A DNA stretch of 33,404 nt from Lachnospiraceae bacterium. Lineage in GTDB: Bacteria; Bacillota; Clostridia; Lachnospirales; Lachnospiraceae. Below, one piece after another: positions 22,427-31,187 of this stretch. The notes beneath the pieces were generated by a model. It ran no database searches. It was given only the letters and a program-made list of their open reading frames with translations, and was not told the DNA's origin. A program made the position numbers and the translations under genes. Position 1 is the stretch's first letter; each line of letters begins with the position of its first letter. Location of the stretch: NCBI GenBank assembly GCA_017460885.1, contig JAFUAB010000048.1, positions 1 through 33,404 on the forward strand, given 5' to 3'.

Positions 22427-25400
22427 ATGGATAGATACGAATATAAGGTCAGAGAAGAAGAGATACGCAATCTGATCAGCGAAAAGGCGTATGCCGAAGC
22501 TGTCGAAGTGGCGGATACCATAGACTGGAGCAGAGTCAAGAGCGTAAGGATGCTCTGCAAGATATCCGATCTTTACAAGATCAACAGACGCTTTCAGGAG
22601 AGCAAGGAGATCCTCCTGATGGCTTATGATAAATACCCGGAGAACAGAAGAATCGTCTTTGCTCTTTGCGAGCTTTCGATCATCCTGGAGGAGTACGTTC
22701 AGGCGATCGAGTATTATAAGGAATTCGTCCAACTCGCCCCCAAGGATACCGACAGATATATACTTCAGTACAAGATCTACGAAGCCCAGGATGTAAGCCT
22801 GGAGGAGAGAGCGGCCGTACTGGAGGAGTATAAGAGAAAGGATTATAAGCCCAGATGGGGTTATGAGCTCGCCGAGCTTTATCACAAAATGGGCCTTGGT
22901 TCCAAATGCGCCGATGAGTGCGATGAGCTGATGGCCACATTCGGCGAGGGCAAATACGTGATCAGGGCCATGGAGCTCAAGGAGCTTCACGAGCCTTTGA
23001 CTACCGCAGAGCAGGCCAAATACAATAATTATATCGAAGAAAGAAACCGTAAGATCCAGGAGGGCGCCGAAGAGGAGCTTCCGGCACTTGACGAGGAGCC
23101 TGCCGGCATGGCGAGCAGTTCTCTGGATGAAGAGGATCTGAAGGGCGCACCCACGGCGGAGCTTCCGAATGTTTCGGATACCGACGAGATCCAGGCCAAG
23201 ATCGTGGACGTCGGGCAGTACAATACCGTGAACCTGCAGGCGGCACTTGCCGAAAGTATGAAGGATATCTGGGAAGGCGGGGAGACCGAGGAGATCGCCC
23301 CCTCGGTTCCCGAAGAAAATATAGAGGATAACACGCTGTTTGTGGAGGCACCGCTGGCGGGGGCGGATTTTGCGCATCCTTCCTATAGGGAGCCCCAGGC
23401 ATATGTGCAGCCGGAGTATTCGCAACCGGTATACGCCCAGCCCGTATACACCACTCCGGGTTATTCCGATCCGGTCGGCCCTATAGCCAGGACCGTGATG
23501 CCTCCGGTTCGTACCGAGGCCGATCCGGCGCCGCAGTATGCCGCACATTCCGAGACCGAATTCTTTTCGGATACGCAGCAGATGCCTGAACCCGACCCGG
23601 TGGTTCACGGACCCAAGATCGATTACAGACCGGGACCGGAGAAGGCTCCGGAACCCGAGAAACCCGATCTTCTGGTTGAACAGACCAAGAGGATCCCTAC
23701 CGATACCATAGTGGACTATCTGGAGACTCAGAGGATAGTTCAGGAAATACAGAGCTCCACTGCCTCCATGCAGGCTCAGGACGACCAGGCGAAGCAGATC
23801 CCCGGAGCGATCACCGGACAGCTGGACAACGCCGGCTCGGTATCCACGGCCTACGACCAGATGCTCGTAGAGGAATACAGCGGCCAGATCAGACTGGCTA
23901 TTTCCGAGGTCGAAAAGATCGAGAAGCAGATCACCGGTCAGATGAGTATAGACGACGTACTGGCCGAGTGGGAGGAGACCAAAAAGGAGAACGAGAGAAA
24001 GAGAGAGGACGAAGTCAGACAGCGTATTGTACAGCATACGGGTTCGCTTTTTGACGAGTTTGATGAAGATACCAAGGCAACGCTTATCGAGCAGCTCGAA
24101 AAGGCGTTTCGCGATGCTATTCTCAAGGAATCCGACGGCAAGATCGACGATGAAGCCCTGGGCAAAAAGATCCGTAAGGAAGCGCTCAGGACCATGGAAT
24201 ACATGGCAGCTGACGGTATGATAGGCGCGGGTGCGGCAAAGGTTATGGCAGAAGTTGAGGATGAGACTCCCTCGAAGCCCGTTTCCAAAAAGAAGAAAAA
24301 ACCGGTTGAGCCCGTAGAGGAACCCGAGGAGATCGAGGAGAACGCAGAGGAAGAGACTGCGGAAGCCGAGGAGGAAACCGCCGAATCCGTGACCGCGGAG
24401 ACCGAGACGGAAACCGCAGAGTCCGATGCCGACGAAACAGGGGAAGAAACAGAAGAAGAGACCGCTGAAGCAGAGGAGGAAGCCGAAGAAGCATCTGCTG
24501 CGGAAGAGACCTCCGAAGAAGCCGGGACTGAGGAAGAATCCGAAATCGAGGCCGAAGCAGAAACAGATGAGACACCGAAGGACTCCGAAGCCGAAGCAGC
24601 GGAAAAGCCAAAGCCTTCCGGCAAAAAGAAGCACAGAGCCGACACCGAATCAATCGCCGTATCGGCAGTGGAAGAGGCACTTGAAGAGGATGCCCGGACG
24701 GCCCGTAAGAAGAAAAAAACCGATCCTCCCGCAAAACAGGGACATACCGATGAGGAAGGCAAACGTGTCCTCAGTGAGGAAGAGGAGGAGCTGTTCGGCG
24801 GTTTCTTAAACAGAAAAGGAGCGCGCAGGCAGATCGCCAATGCGCTTGATCGTATGAGCATGGCCGCTTACACCGGCAATTGTATAGTTACGGGCGAAGA
24901 AGGTGTTGGCACGATCGAACTTGCCAAGAGACTGATCCGCCACATGCAGATCACGGATTCCAATTTTGTGGCCGATAAGGTAGCGAGAGTTTCCGGCAAG
25001 AACTTAAACGACAAAAATCTCAGCGACCTGCTGGGACAGCTGGATGGTGGCGCCATTATCATCCAGAGTGCCCGCGGCATGAAAAAGAGTACGGTTCAGA
25101 AGCTGATCACCGCAATGGAAAATGAAAATCTCGGAGTCCTGGCTATCCTGGAGGATACCTCCGCAGGTATGGACAAGATCGTGGGAACACTGCCTAAACT
25201 GGGGGAGATATTCAATGTCCGTATAGACCTGCAGGCGCTGGACGACAAGGCTCTGGTCAATTACGCCTGTGAATATGCCCACAGCCAGGAGCACAGCATC
25301 GACGAATTCGCGCTTCTGGCGCTGCATACCAGGATCGGAGAGCTGCAGACCAATGCACATCAGGTGACGGTGGCCGAGGTCAGGGATCTGGTGGATGATG

Positions 25401-25516
25401 CAATTTTTTACGCAGATAAGAAGAATCCTGCGCATTTATTTGATATAATACTACATAAGCGTTACGACGATGAGGATATGGTGGTCCTCAGAGAGAAGGA
25501 CTTTATGCACTACTAG
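22427..25516 (+). CDS. TPR protein with acidic linker and degenerate AAA+ domain
   Basis: ATG 22427 (MDRYEYKVREEEIRNLI) is preferred over 22385 because GGACGGGG precedes it and the extra 14 codons look non-coding. The 1029-residue protein has TPR-like helical repeats at residues ~15-165 (SDLYKINRRFQESKEILLMA, ELSIILEEYVQAIEYYKEFV), a Pro/Tyr-rich disordered region (~300-410), a helical part (~480-600), a strongly acidic Glu/Ala/Thr linker (~610-725) with Lys blocks, and a C-terminal AAA+-like domain (~780-1029). The P-loop reads TGEEGVGT without the usual Lys, and the Walker B position (GGAIIIQSAR) lacks acidic residues, so ATP hydrolysis is doubtful. It ends 23 bases before glgB. Function unknown; a scaffold role in glycogen metabolism is a guess from context. 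Confidence 0.75.
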   Translation: MDRYEYKVREEEIRNLISEKAYAEAVEVADTIDWSRVKSVRMLCKISDLYKINRRFQESKEILLMAYDKYPENRRIVFALCELSIILEEYVQAIEYYKEFVQLAPKDTDRYILQYKIYEAQDVSLEERAAVLEEYKRKDYKPRWGYELAELYHKMGLGSKCADECDELMATFGEGKYVIRAMELKELHEPLTTAEQAKYNNYIEERNRKIQEGAEEELPALDEEPAGMASSSLDEEDLKGAPTAELPNVSDTDEIQAKIVDVGQYNTVNLQAALAESMKDIWEGGETEEIAPSVPEENIEDNTLFVEAPLAGADFAHPSYREPQAYVQPEYSQPVYAQPVYTTPGYSDPVGPIARTVMPPVRTEADPAPQYAAHSETEFFSDTQQMPEPDPVVHGPKIDYRPGPEKAPEPEKPDLLVEQTKRIPTDTIVDYLETQRIVQEIQSSTASMQAQDDQAKQIPGAITGQLDNAGSVSTAYDQMLVEEYSGQIRLAISEVEKIEKQITGQMSIDDVLAEWEETKKENERKREDEVRQRIVQHTGSLFDEFDEDTKATLIEQLEKAFRDAILKESDGKIDDEALGKKIRKEALRTMEYMAADGMIGAGAAKVMAEVEDETPSKPVSKKKKKPVEPVEEPEEIEENAEEETAEAEEETAESVTAETETETAESDADETGEETEEETAEAEEEAEEASAAEETSEEAGTEEESEIEAEAETDETPKDSEAEAAEKPKPSGKKKHRADTESIAVSAVEEALEEDARTARKKKKTDPPAKQGHTDEEGKRVLSEEEEELFGGFLNRKGARRQIANALDRMSMAAYTGNCIVTGEEGVGTIELAKRLIRHMQITDSNFVADKVARVSGKNLNDKNLSDLLGQLDGGAIIIQSARGMKKSTVQKLITAMENENLGVLAILEDTSAGMDKIVGTLPKLGEIFNVRIDLQALDDKALVNYACEYAHSQEHSIDEFALLALHTRIGELQTNAHQVTVAEVRDLVDDAIFYADKKNPAHLFDIILHKRYDDEDMVVLREKDFMHY

Positions 25517-25539
25517 GAGTGATACAGAGGGGGTAAATT

Positions 25540-27450
25540 ATGGCCAGAGCCAAGTACGATACCGTATTCATTTCAGAAGCGGATCAGTTCCTGTTCGCAC
25601 AGGGCACGCACTATGATATCTACAAAAAGCTGGGCGCTCATCCTTCAACCGAGGAGGGCGAGAACGGTTTCTTCTTTGCCACGTGGGCACCGAATGCACA
25701 GGCAGTTAACGTAGTCGGAGATTTCAACGGATGGAACGAGATGTCCGATCCCTGTGAGAAGATCGGTCCCGGTGGGATATGGACCCGGTTTATACCGGGC
25801 GTGACCGAGAACCAGTATTACAAGTTCCTGATAACCACAGCAACCGGAGAAAAGATATATAAGGCAGATCCCTTTGCCAACTATGCGGAGCTCAGACCGG
25901 GCAATGCATCGCGCACATATGATATCTCCGGATATAAGTGGAATGATTCGGCCTGGTACAGGAGCCGTGACAACAAGGATTACAATCACGAGCCCATGGC
26001 GATCTACGAGTGCCATATCGGTTCATGGATGAAGCATCCCGACGGAACCGAGGACGGCTTCTACAATTACAGGGAATTCGCAGACCGCGTGGTCGAATAT
26101 CTCAAGGATATGCACTATACCCATATCGAGCTTATGGGCATTGCGGAACATCCCTTTGACGGATCCTGGGGATATCAGGTGACCGGGTATTATGCTCCAA
26201 CCTCAAGATACGGCGCTCCCAAGGATTTTATGTATCTCGTGGATCTGCTCCATAAGAACGGGATAGGCGTTATCCTTGACTGGGTACCGGCACATTTTGC
26301 AAGAGATGCCTTCGGACTCGCCGATTTCGATGGAGGTCCGGTATACGAACATCCCGATCCGCGCAGGGGAGAGCATCCCGACTGGGGTACCAAGATATTT
26401 AATTACGGCAAGACCGAGGTCAAGAACTTCCTTATCGCCAATGTACTCTATTGGGCAAGGGAGTTCCATGTGGACGGTATCCGTGTGGATGCGGTAGCCT
26501 CGATGCTGTATCTTGACTATGGCAAAAAGGATGGCCAGTGGCTGCCGAACGTCGACGGAGGCAACAAGAACTACGAGGCTATTGAATTCTTTAAGCATCT
26601 CAATTCCGTGGTAAGGGGATCATACCCTTCCTTCCTCACGATCGCAGAGGAGTCGACCGCATGGCCCGATGTAACCTGCGAAGTGGGCGGCGAGGGACTT
26701 GGATTTGCATTTAAGTGGAATATGGGATGGATGCACGATTTCTGCGAATATATGAAGCAGGATGCCTATTTCCGCAAAGGCGCCCACAATCTGCTGACCT
26801 TTGCGATGTCATATAACGGCGCCGAGAACTATATTCTGCCCCTTTCACATGACGAGGTTGTCCACCTCAAGTGTTCGATGGTCAACAAGATGCCCGGATA
26901 TGAGATCGACAAGTACGCAAACCTGCGTCTGGGCTACACCTTTATGATAGGACATGAGGGCAAGAAGCTGCTCTTCATGGGTCAGGAATTCGGCCAGGAG
27001 AGAGAGTGGAGCGAAAAGAGAGAGCTCGACTGGTTCCTGCTTGACAGAGAATTCAACCGCGGAATGCAGACCTTTGTCAAGGATCTGCTTGAGCTTTACA
27101 ATAAGTATCCCTGTCTGTACCGCATAGATAATGATTGGGCCGGCTTTGAGTGGATGAATGCGGATGACGCTGACAGGAGCGTGTACAGCTTCGTCAGACG
27201 TGATGAGACCGGCAAGAACAATCTGCTTTTTGTGCTGAACATGACACCCATGAAATGGGAGAATTACTGGGTTCCGGTACCGGCAAAGAAGAAATTCAGG
27301 CTTATGCTCAACTCTGACGAAAAGAGATACGGCGGAAATGGCAACGAGATACCCGCAGAGGTGTCGGCCCAGGTAGGGGAGTGCGTATTCCAGAAGTATC
27401 ATCTGGTGCTTGATCTGCCGCCTTACACTGCGTTAATCTTTCGATTCTAA
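25540..27450 (+). CDS. glgB: 1,4-alpha-glucan branching enzyme GlgB
   Basis: GlgB forms alpha-1,6 branches in glycogen. The 636-residue protein has an N-terminal CBM48 domain (FFFATWAPNAQAVNVVGDFN) and a GH13 barrel with branching-enzyme motifs: ELMGIAEHPFDGSWGYQVTG, DWVPAHF, DGIRVDAVASMLYLDY with nucleophile Asp317, IAEESTAWP with Glu370 and LSHDEVVH with Asp438. The C-terminal beta domain ends PPYTALIFRF. AGAGGGGG lies upstream of ATG 25540. It is probably cotranscribed with the TPR gene; no other glg gene is next to it, so the glycogen genes are dispersed in this organism. Confidence 0.95.
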   Translation: MARAKYDTVFISEADQFLFAQGTHYDIYKKLGAHPSTEEGENGFFFATWAPNAQAVNVVGDFNGWNEMSDPCEKIGPGGIWTRFIPGVTENQYYKFLITTATGEKIYKADPFANYAELRPGNASRTYDISGYKWNDSAWYRSRDNKDYNHEPMAIYECHIGSWMKHPDGTEDGFYNYREFADRVVEYLKDMHYTHIELMGIAEHPFDGSWGYQVTGYYAPTSRYGAPKDFMYLVDLLHKNGIGVILDWVPAHFARDAFGLADFDGGPVYEHPDPRRGEHPDWGTKIFNYGKTEVKNFLIANVLYWAREFHVDGIRVDAVASMLYLDYGKKDGQWLPNVDGGNKNYEAIEFFKHLNSVVRGSYPSFLTIAEESTAWPDVTCEVGGEGLGFAFKWNMGWMHDFCEYMKQDAYFRKGAHNLLTFAMSYNGAENYILPLSHDEVVHLKCSMVNKMPGYEIDKYANLRLGYTFMIGHEGKKLLFMGQEFGQEREWSEKRELDWFLLDREFNRGMQTFVKDLLELYNKYPCLYRIDNDWAGFEWMNADDADRSVYSFVRRDETGKNNLLFVLNMTPMKWENYWVPVPAKKKFRLMLNSDEKRYGGNGNEIPAEVSAQVGECVFQKYHLVLDLPPYTALIFRF

Positions 27451-27469
27451 AGAATCGAAAAATTAACGC
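27430..27469 (+). terminator. Terminator hairpin at the glgB stop codon
   Basis: GCGTTAAT-c-TTTCGATTC and GAATCGAAA-a-ATTAACGC pair with a single mismatch around TAAA, followed after GCCCGGAGC by TTTTGTTTC. The glgB stop codon lies at the stem top. Confidence 0.65.
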
Positions 27470-27499
27470 CCGGAGCTTTTGTTTCAGAAAGGAATATAT

Positions 27500-27769
27500 A
27501 TGGAAAATTTAGGCGATACTCAATTTATTGAAGTTCCGAAGGAGCAGGAAACCGGTGTAAAGATCGTTCTTTCCACGGTTTACGAGGCTCTCACCGAAAA
27601 GGGTTACAATCCCGTCAATCAGATCGTTGGATATATCATGTCGGGAGATCCCACGTACATAACCAGTCACAAGGCAGCCCGCAGCCTGATCATGAAGGTT
27701 GAAAGGGACGAGCTCGTCGAGGAGCTGCTCAGTGAGTATATCAGGACCAAGGGCTGGGACGCCAAATAA
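27500..27769 (+). CDS. ireB: IreB family regulatory phosphoprotein
   Basis: IreB (UPF0297/DUF965, YrzL in Bacillus) is a small phosphoprotein controlled by the IreK/PrkC-type Ser/Thr kinase and IreP phosphatase in envelope-stress and cephalosporin tolerance signalling of enterococci. The 89-residue product has the family pattern GDTQFIEVP near the start, [34 protein letters not shown] and a C-terminal acidic helix. ATG 27500 is chosen with AAGGAA upstream; the seven extra codons from 27479 are non-conserved. It heads the ireB-ruvX-DUF1292 order typical of Firmicutes and is four bases from ruvX. Confidence 0.92.
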   Translation: MENLGDTQFIEVPKEQETGVKIVLSTVYEALTEKGYNPVNQIVGYIMSGDPTYITSHKAARSLIMKVERDELVEELLSEYIRTKGWDAK

Positions 27770-27772
27770 AAT

Positions 27773-28192
27773 ATGCGCATAATGGGATTGGACTATGGCT
27801 CCAAGACAATGGGGGTGGCTTTAAGCGATCCCCTTCTGATTACTGCGCAGGCGCATGAGATAATCCGCAGACCCAAGGATAACCATATGCGCAAAACGCT
27901 TGCGCGCATCGAGGAGCTTATCCGGGAGTATGAGGTTGGAGAGATCGTGCTCGGGTACCCTCTGAATATGGACGATTCCGTCGGACCGAGGGCGGTACTC
28001 AGCGAACAGCTGGCGGATACTCTGCGCAGAAGGACCGGGCTGAGGGTTGTGCTCTGGGATGAGCGGCTGACTACCGTTGAGGCTCATGATATCATGGACG
28101 AGGCAGGACTGCGTGCTTCCGAGCATGATGAATATGTTGACAAGATAGCAGCGGCACTTATACTTCAGAGTTATCTGGACAACAGGAAATGA
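27773..28192 (+). CDS. ruvX: RuvX/YqgF Holliday-junction resolvase-like nuclease
   Basis: RuvX/YqgF is an RNase H-fold nuclease thought to act on pre-16S rRNA 5' maturation and/or Holliday junctions. The motifs [18 protein letters not shown] (first Asp), [15 protein letters not shown] (second region), [11 protein letters not shown] (Glu) and [14 protein letters not shown] (last Asp) are complete in 139 residues. Start ATG 27773 follows ireB by three bases and has no strong ribosome site of its own, so translation is likely coupled to ireB. Confidence 0.93.
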   Translation: MRIMGLDYGSKTMGVALSDPLLITAQAHEIIRRPKDNHMRKTLARIEELIREYEVGEIVLGYPLNMDDSVGPRAVLSEQLADTLRRRTGLRVVLWDERLTTVEAHDIMDEAGLRASEHDEYVDKIAAALILQSYLDNRK

Positions 28193-28251
28193 TCCCGGAT
28201 TTATCGGAACAATTAACTCCTTTTCCGGACGGAAACGGAAGGAGGTGTTGT

Positions 28252-28506
28252 ATGGACACTATTAAATTTACCCCTGAAGGGGGAGAACCTATAGATTTCT
28301 ACGTACTCGAGACAACAAGACTCGGAGGCATCGATTATATCCTGGTCACGGACGAGCCGGAGGGCGATGGTCAGGCTTATATAATGAAGGATCTGTCGGA
28401 TCCCGATGAAGAAGAAGCGTTGTATGAGATCGTGGAGGATGATGAAGAATTGGATGCTGTGAGCAAGGTGTTCGGCAGCATCCTGGAGGATGTGGATCTT
28501 GTATGA
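28252..28506 (+). CDS. DUF1292 acidic protein (YrzB family)
   Basis: The 84-residue acidic protein has the DUF1292 layout: a start with IKFTPEGGEPIDFYVLETTR, IDYILVTDE, then AYIMKDLSDPDEEEALYEIV and a final DDEELDAVSKVF. The start ATG 28252 has a GGAAGGAGG site upstream; the longer open frame from 28189 overlaps the ruvX end and is not conserved. The position between ruvX and downstream RNA-metabolism genes is classic. Molecular role is unknown. Its TGA overlaps the ATG of the RNase J gene by four bases. Confidence 0.88.
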   Translation: MDTIKFTPEGGEPIDFYVLETTRLGGIDYILVTDEPEGDGQAYIMKDLSDPDEEEALYEIVEDDEELDAVSKVFGSILEDVDLV

Positions 28507-30185
28507 CTAATAAAAACAGACAAGCGCGTGACGCAGGCTCCAGGCTTAAGATAATTCCGCTGGGAGGATTGGAGCAGATCGGTCTGAATATTACTGCCTT
28601 CGAATACGAAGACAGTATTATTGTCGTGGATTGCGGATTATCATTTCCGACCGACGATATGCTGGGCGTGGATCTTGTTATTCCCGATGTCACGTATCTT
28701 TTGGACAATCAGGCGAAAGTAAAGGGATTTGTGATCACTCACGGTCACGAGGATCATATCGGCGCACTTCCGTATATTCTCAAGGTGCTGAATGTGCCGG
28801 TCTATGCCACCAGGCTGACCTTGGGACTTATAGAGAACAAGCTGGTGGAGCACGAACTGCTGGATGTAGCGGAGCTTCATGAGGTAGGATTCGGAGATAC
28901 CATAGAGCTGGGCAAGTTTAACGTTGAATTTATCAAAACGAATCACAGTATCGTGGATGCCGCGGCACTGGCTATATATTCGCCGGTGGGAACCGTGATA
29001 CATACGGGCGATTTCAAGGTGGATTACACTCCGATCTACGGAGACGCCATAGATCTGCAGAGATTTGCGGAGCTTGGACGGGAAGGCGTACTGGCGCTGC
29101 TGTGTGATTCGACAAATGCGGAAAGACCGGGCTTTACTCCGTCGGAGAGTTCGCTTGGAGCCGCTTTTGACGCCCTTTTTGCAGAGCACAAGGGAAGACG
29201 GATATTTGTAGCTACCTTTGCTTCCAATGTGGACAGAGTGCAGCAGATCATAGATACCGCCTACAGATTTGACCGCAAGGTTGTGGTGGAAGGCCGAAGC
29301 ATGGTAAACATCATCGAGACGGCTTCCAAACTCGGATATCTGAATATTCCCGACAATACGCTGATAGACATAGAACAGATCAGGAATTATCCTGACGACA
29401 AAATGGTCGTAATAACCACCGGATCCCAGGGGGAGAGCATGGCGGCACTAAGTCGTATGGCTGACGGCAACCACCGCAAGATAAGCATTACAGCCAACGA
29501 TACGATCATTTTCAGCTCCCATCCGATCCCCGGCAACGAGAAGGCTGTTACTAACGTGATCAATGAGCTTTTACAGAGAGGGGCGGAGGTTATATTCCAG
29601 GACGTACACGTTTCCGGACACGCCTGCCAGGAGGAGATCAAGCTGATCTATACCCTGGTGCAGCCCAGATTTGCGATCCCCGTCCATGGAGAATACAAGC
29701 ATCTCAAGGCTCAGGCGAGCATAGCGGCGCAGCTGGGGATACCCAAGGAAAACATTTTTATCATTTCGTCCGGAGATGTACTGTCTTTGAGTCAGGATGA
29801 TGCCGAGGTTCGAGGAAAAGTGCCAACCGGAGCTATCATGGTGGACGGACTCGGAGTCGGCGATGTAGGCAACGTGGTCCTGCGTGACAGACAGAGATTA
29901 TCCAGGGACGGAATAATAATTGTCGTATTTGCACTGGATATGTATAATAAAGAGATACTGGCAGGTCCGGATATCGTTTCCCGTGGATTCGTCTATGTCA
30001 GGGAATCCGATGAGCTGATGAACGGAGCCATCGAAGTGGTCAGTGCCACTATCGACGGAGCGCTTGGCAGGGGGCAGACGGATTGGGGCAGATTAAAGAC
30101 CATAATCCGTGATGAACTTGGCGATTATATCTGGAAACAGACCAAGCGTAAGCCCATGATACTACCTATCATACAGGAAGTGTAA
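28503..30185 (+). CDS. rnj: Ribonuclease J
   Basis: RNase J is a beta-CASP metallo-beta-lactamase with 5'-3' exo- and endonuclease activity, central to mRNA turnover and rRNA maturation. Residues: IIPLGGLEQIGLNITAFEYE, VVDCGLSFP, the zinc site ITHGHEDHIGALPY (HxHxDH), HTGDFKVDYTP, and the beta-CASP motifs DSTNAERPG, TTGSQGE and FQDVHVSGHACQEE, then PVHGEYKHL. Length of 560 residues is typical, and the C-terminal domain is complete (ELGDYIWKQTKRKPMILPII). Only one rnj is visible here, so J1 versus J2 cannot be assigned. ATGA overlap with the DUF1292 gene indicates coupling. Confidence 0.95.
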   Translation: MTNKNRQARDAGSRLKIIPLGGLEQIGLNITAFEYEDSIIVVDCGLSFPTDDMLGVDLVIPDVTYLLDNQAKVKGFVITHGHEDHIGALPYILKVLNVPVYATRLTLGLIENKLVEHELLDVAELHEVGFGDTIELGKFNVEFIKTNHSIVDAAALAIYSPVGTVIHTGDFKVDYTPIYGDAIDLQRFAELGREGVLALLCDSTNAERPGFTPSESSLGAAFDALFAEHKGRRIFVATFASNVDRVQQIIDTAYRFDRKVVVEGRSMVNIIETASKLGYLNIPDNTLIDIEQIRNYPDDKMVVITTGSQGESMAALSRMADGNHRKISITANDTIIFSSHPIPGNEKAVTNVINELLQRGAEVIFQDVHVSGHACQEEIKLIYTLVQPRFAIPVHGEYKHLKAQASIAAQLGIPKENIFIISSGDVLSLSQDDAEVRGKVPTGAIMVDGLGVGDVGNVVLRDRQRLSRDGIIIVVFALDMYNKEILAGPDIVSRGFVYVRESDELMNGAIEVVSATIDGALGRGQTDWGRLKTIIRDELGDYIWKQTKRKPMILPIIQEV

Positions 30186-30207
30186 AGAAAACCGGCGGAG
30201 GCATGAC

Positions 30208-30540
30208 GTGAATAACGAACAGATCAGAACTGCGGCCAAGGAATATGCCGAAAAGATCAGACAGACGGATGTATATCGTACCTATTGCAGAGAGAAGGAC
30301 CGGCTCAAGGCAGATCCCGAGCTTTTTGCAAAGGTAAACGAATACCGCCGCAACACCTATGATCTGCAGAACAACACCGATTCGGACCAGCTTTTCGACA
30401 GGATGGATGCTTACGAAAAGGAATACGAATCCTTCCGCGAAAACCCGCTTGTTGAGAACTTTCTCCAGGCGGAGCTCGCCTTCTGCAGAATGATCCAGGA
30501 GCTGAACGTACTTGTCCTGGACCATCTGGACTTTGAATGA
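30208..30540 (+). CDS. YlbF/YmcA family protein (Com_YlbF)
   Basis: A 110-residue all-helical protein starting at GTG 30208, with GGAGG seven bases upstream (a tiny ATG-ACG-TGA frame lies in between). The helices IRTAAKEYAEKIRQTDVYRT, AKVNEYRRNTYDLQNN and PLVENFLQAELAFCRMIQEL match the YlbF/YmcA fold. In Bacillus these proteins form the Y-complex that works with RNase Y in mRNA maturation. Placement directly after RNase J suggests an RNA-turnover role here too, as an inference. The stop is followed by a GC-rich 54-base gap. Confidence 0.8.
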   Translation: MNNEQIRTAAKEYAEKIRQTDVYRTYCREKDRLKADPELFAKVNEYRRNTYDLQNNTDSDQLFDRMDAYEKEYESFRENPLVENFLQAELAFCRMIQELNVLVLDHLDFE

Positions 30541-30594
30541 TGCCCCGGGGACGGATCCCGCACCGCGGTAAGGTCGTGGTTCACATGTATAAAA

Positions 30595-31113
30595 ATGAGT
30601 TCAAGCAGTAGAAATGCAAAAAAGAATACACTCCTCAAGATCGCTGAAGTCGTTGGCTCGATCCTTGATACGGTTCTTAAGATCGCGATAATCGTCTTTC
30701 TTGCGATGGTCATTTACCGCGGAGCACTGGTTGCCTATGACTATGGCTACAGGGTATTTACCGAGGCACCGGTGTCGGTAGGGGAGGGACGCATTATTTC
30801 CGTTGAGATCAAGGCCGATATGTCCGGCCGCGATATAGGCGAAATGCTGCAGCGCAAGGGTCTGATCAGAGACTCGAGGATCTTTTATATCCAGGAGTTG
30901 CTAAGTGAACACCGTGGTAAAGAGGTTCCCGGCATTTATGACCTGAGCACGGCAATGACCGCTGAGGAAATGCTGGCTGTTATCAGTCCCACCGGCGAGG
31001 AAACCGAGGAAGAGGAAGAAGCACCTGCCATTCCGGAGCCCGTTGAGGAATTATATATCCCGGAGGATGATATGGAGGGCGCGGCCGACGCCGAACCTGC
31101 AACTGTCGAATAG
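30595..31113 (+). CDS. MltG/YceG-like membrane protein without the catalytic domain
   Basis: MltG is a membrane-bound endolytic transglycosylase that terminates glycan strands. This product has only 172 residues: a basic N-terminus, one transmembrane helix (~residues 28-48, KIAIIVFLAMVIYRGALVAY), then a LysM-like subdomain (VEIKADMSGRDIGEMLQRKG, IFYIQELLSEHRGKEVPGIY, MTAEEMLAVI) and a Glu/Pro-rich tail. The YceG catalytic part, about 200 residues with the active-site Glu, is absent, and no frame downstream restores it. The position between ruvX/DUF1292 and trmR is exactly that of mltG in Bacillus (yrrL). It may be a natural reduced form common in Lachnospiraceae. Confidence 0.7.
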   Translation: MSSSSRNAKKNTLLKIAEVVGSILDTVLKIAIIVFLAMVIYRGALVAYDYGYRVFTEAPVSVGEGRIISVEIKADMSGRDIGEMLQRKGLIRDSRIFYIQELLSEHRGKEVPGIYDLSTAMTAEEMLAVISPTGEETEEEEEAPAIPEPVEELYIPEDDMEGAADAEPATVE

Positions 31114-31143
31114 TGTGACACCGGGACGGTTCTGCCGACACAT
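31114..31143. repeat. REP-like unit after the MltG-like gene
   Basis: TGTGACACCGGGACGGTTCT followed by GCCGACACA begins directly after the stop codon and shares the GGGACGGTTCT core with the units at 18476 and 22117. A further GGAAGGTTCTTTTGATCC near 31155 may be the eroded second half. Confidence 0.6.
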
Positions 31144-31187
31144 TTTGAATCATGGGAAGGTTCTTTTGATCCGGATCAATACATCCA

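Noticed and set aside
22322-24634. 770-codon open frame on the minus strand opposite the TPR gene
   Set aside because: It is the mirror of a codon-biased, Glu/Asp-rich gene; the translation is a Leu/Phe/Gly/Arg mixture without domains, and the plus-strand frame has TPRs, a promoter and a ribosome site.
23938-24861. Ser-rich 307-codon minus-strand frame
   Set aside because: Antisense of the Glu/Ala-rich linker (GAG/GAA read as Ser/Phe codons); no start signal and no independent support.
30541-30594. GC-rich gap before the MltG-like gene as another REP unit
   Set aside because: It contains GGGGACGG, but the rest of the core and the inverted arm are missing, so it is not counted as a copy.
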